From assembly GCF_004339525.1 (NCBI RefSeq), contig NZ_SMGE01000001.1, positions 5,332,001-5,396,000 of the forward strand: 64,000 bases of DNA, in the 5' to 3' direction. This document shows positions 63,064 to 64,000 of the stretch, one piece after another. Every line of letters begins with the position of its first letter. Positions within the stretch are counted from its first letter, which is position 1. The stretch is from Flavobacterium sp. 90. GTDB taxonomy: Bacteria > Bacteroidota > Bacteroidia > Flavobacteriales > Flavobacteriaceae. The translations under genes and the position numbers were made by a program. The notes under the pieces were generated by a model. The model was not told the origin of the DNA and did not search any database. It worked only from the letters and a program-made list of their open reading frames with translations.

Positions 63064-63897
63064 ATGACTTCTAAACTTAAAAATATAAAAGTTGTTGTAA
63101 CGGACTTAGACGGAACTTTACTCAACCCACAGCATAAAATATCAGATTATACTAAATCTATTTTTCAGGAATTACACAATCAAAATTATCTCATAGTTGT
63201 TGCCACAGGACGTCATCATCTTGATGCAATGGCAATTATTGAAAAACTTGAAATTCCGGTTTTTTTAGTGAGTTCAAACGGAGCAAGGATTCATTCGCCT
63301 GAAAAGAAAGAGCTTTTTGCATTTAACTTAGAAAGTGATGTTGTAAAAGCAGCTTTGAATGTTGAAATTGATCCTGAAATTACAGTAGTTTTATTCAAAG
63401 AAAATGTTTGGCAAACCAATAGAATAAGCGAAAGATTAAATGCTTTTCAAGAAGAACTGAGATATGTTCCCGAATTGGTTGACTATAAAACTCTAGAAGA
63501 TTTTAGCGCTATCAAAATTTTCTTTTCTCATGATAATCACGAAAAGTTGGTTGTTTTAAAAGATGCTATTATGGCAAATTCTTCTCAGGATTTACATCAC
63601 GCTTTTAGTTTACCAACGTGTTTGGAGTTTATGGATAAGTCTGTAGATAAAGCAGTTGCAATTCAGAAAGTTCTGGAACAAGAAGGATTTTCATTAGAAG
63701 AAGCGATCTCGTTTGGAGACGGTTTCAACGATGTTCAAATGCTGTCTTCAACAGGAAAAGGATTAATTATGGGAAATGCTCCGGCTTTGCTAAAAGAGAC
63801 TTTGCCAAATCTGGAAGTAATTAAAACAAATGCCGAAGATGGCGTAGCAAGATATATAGCTTCAAAAATTTTAGATAAAGAGTTTGCAATAGGTTAA
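63064..63897 (+). CDS. Cof-type HAD phosphatase
   Basis: The ATG at 63064 gives a 277-residue protein starting MTSKLKNIKVVVTDLDGTLL; a TTG at 63052 is less likely. It has HAD motifs I (DLDGTLL), II (SSNGA), III (a Lys in the DKSVDKAVAIQKVLEQ region) and IV (GDGFNDVQML), with a Cof-type cap. Such enzymes remove phosphate from sugar phosphates, FMN or pyridoxal phosphate. Confidence 0.93.
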   Translation: MTSKLKNIKVVVTDLDGTLLNPQHKISDYTKSIFQELHNQNYLIVVATGRHHLDAMAIIEKLEIPVFLVSSNGARIHSPEKKELFAFNLESDVVKAALNVEIDPEITVVLFKENVWQTNRISERLNAFQEELRYVPELVDYKTLEDFSAIKIFFSHDNHEKLVVLKDAIMANSSQDLHHAFSLPTCLEFMDKSVDKAVAIQKVLEQEGFSLEEAISFGDGFNDVQMLSSTGKGLIMGNAPALLKETLPNLEVIKTNAEDGVARYIASKILDKEFAIG

Positions 63898-63954
63898 TAT
63901 TGAATGTTTTATCTTTAGTTTTATGGTTAATTGCAAATAAAATCTTATTTTTAT

Positions 63955-63990
63955 AAGAGCTAATTCGTTAAGAATTAGCTCTTTTTTTTT
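63955..63990 (+). terminator. Terminator after the HAD phosphatase
   Basis: AAGAGCTAATTC and GAATTAGCTCTT form a perfect stem with a 5-nt loop, followed by a long T-run. Confidence 0.9.
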
Positions 63991-64000
63991 AACCTTAATC

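Noticed and set aside
1..64000. CRISPR arrays or insertion sequences
   Set aside because: No regularly spaced repeats and no transposase gene were seen on either strand.

Overview
The window looks like a Flavobacterium-type chromosome (Bacteroidota, Flavobacteriia). It is AT-rich, has SusC/SusD pairs, many promoters fitting the Bacteroidota -7 element TAnnTTTG, the gliding-motility genes gldF and gldG, and intergenic repeats typical of flavobacteria (GAGCGAAGTCGAAG and CGCAAAGTTCGCAAAG types). No rRNA, tRNA or CRISPR array was seen.

Layout. (1) 1-9252: a MauE/DoxX-type membrane protein, a small Cys-containing secreted DUF6520-type protein, and a leftward susC-susD-S9 peptidase operon. (2) 9253-9779: a non-coding stretch with a rod-shaped RNA-like inverted repeat and a perfect 32-bp palindrome in front of an XRE regulator. 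(3) 9780-24124: a large defence island. A rightward cassette holds XRE regulator, SF2 helicase, 71-aa protein, Rad50/DndD-like ATPase and AlbA_2 protein, followed by a HARE-HTH/nuclease protein. It faces a tightly packed leftward operon of dndC, dndD, dndE, ParB-like protein, PD-(D/E)XK-like nuclease, DnaQ-like exonuclease, membrane protein and methyltransferase. (4) 24125-28140: four solitary genes, two with nuclease-like motifs. (5) 28205-33844: two AraC-type regulators, two lipoproteins and an RteC-family regulator. (6) 34090-49018: a Bacteroidetes ICE module with traE-traN type IV secretion genes, three tandem TraI-like genes, helix-turn-helix proteins and a tyrosine integrase. (7) 49270-64000: chromosomal backbone with mnmE, universal stress protein, MutS-like protein, DsbA-family protein, dnaN, gldG, gldF, small genes, SAM hydroxide adenosyltransferase, phoH and a HAD phosphatase.

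Interpretation. The integrase beside mnmE marks the right end of an integrated element near 49.1-49.2 kb; the left end is not identified and may lie outside the window. The dnd genes predict DNA phosphorothioation. Neither dndB nor dndFGH is recognisable, so restriction is likely done by other proteins. The best candidates are the ParB-like/nuclease/exonuclease genes in the dnd operon and the facing helicase/ATPase/AlbA_2 cassette. This is the most promising uncharacterised system in the window. The conjugation genes lack a recognisable relaxase and coupling protein, so the element may be decayed or need help in trans.
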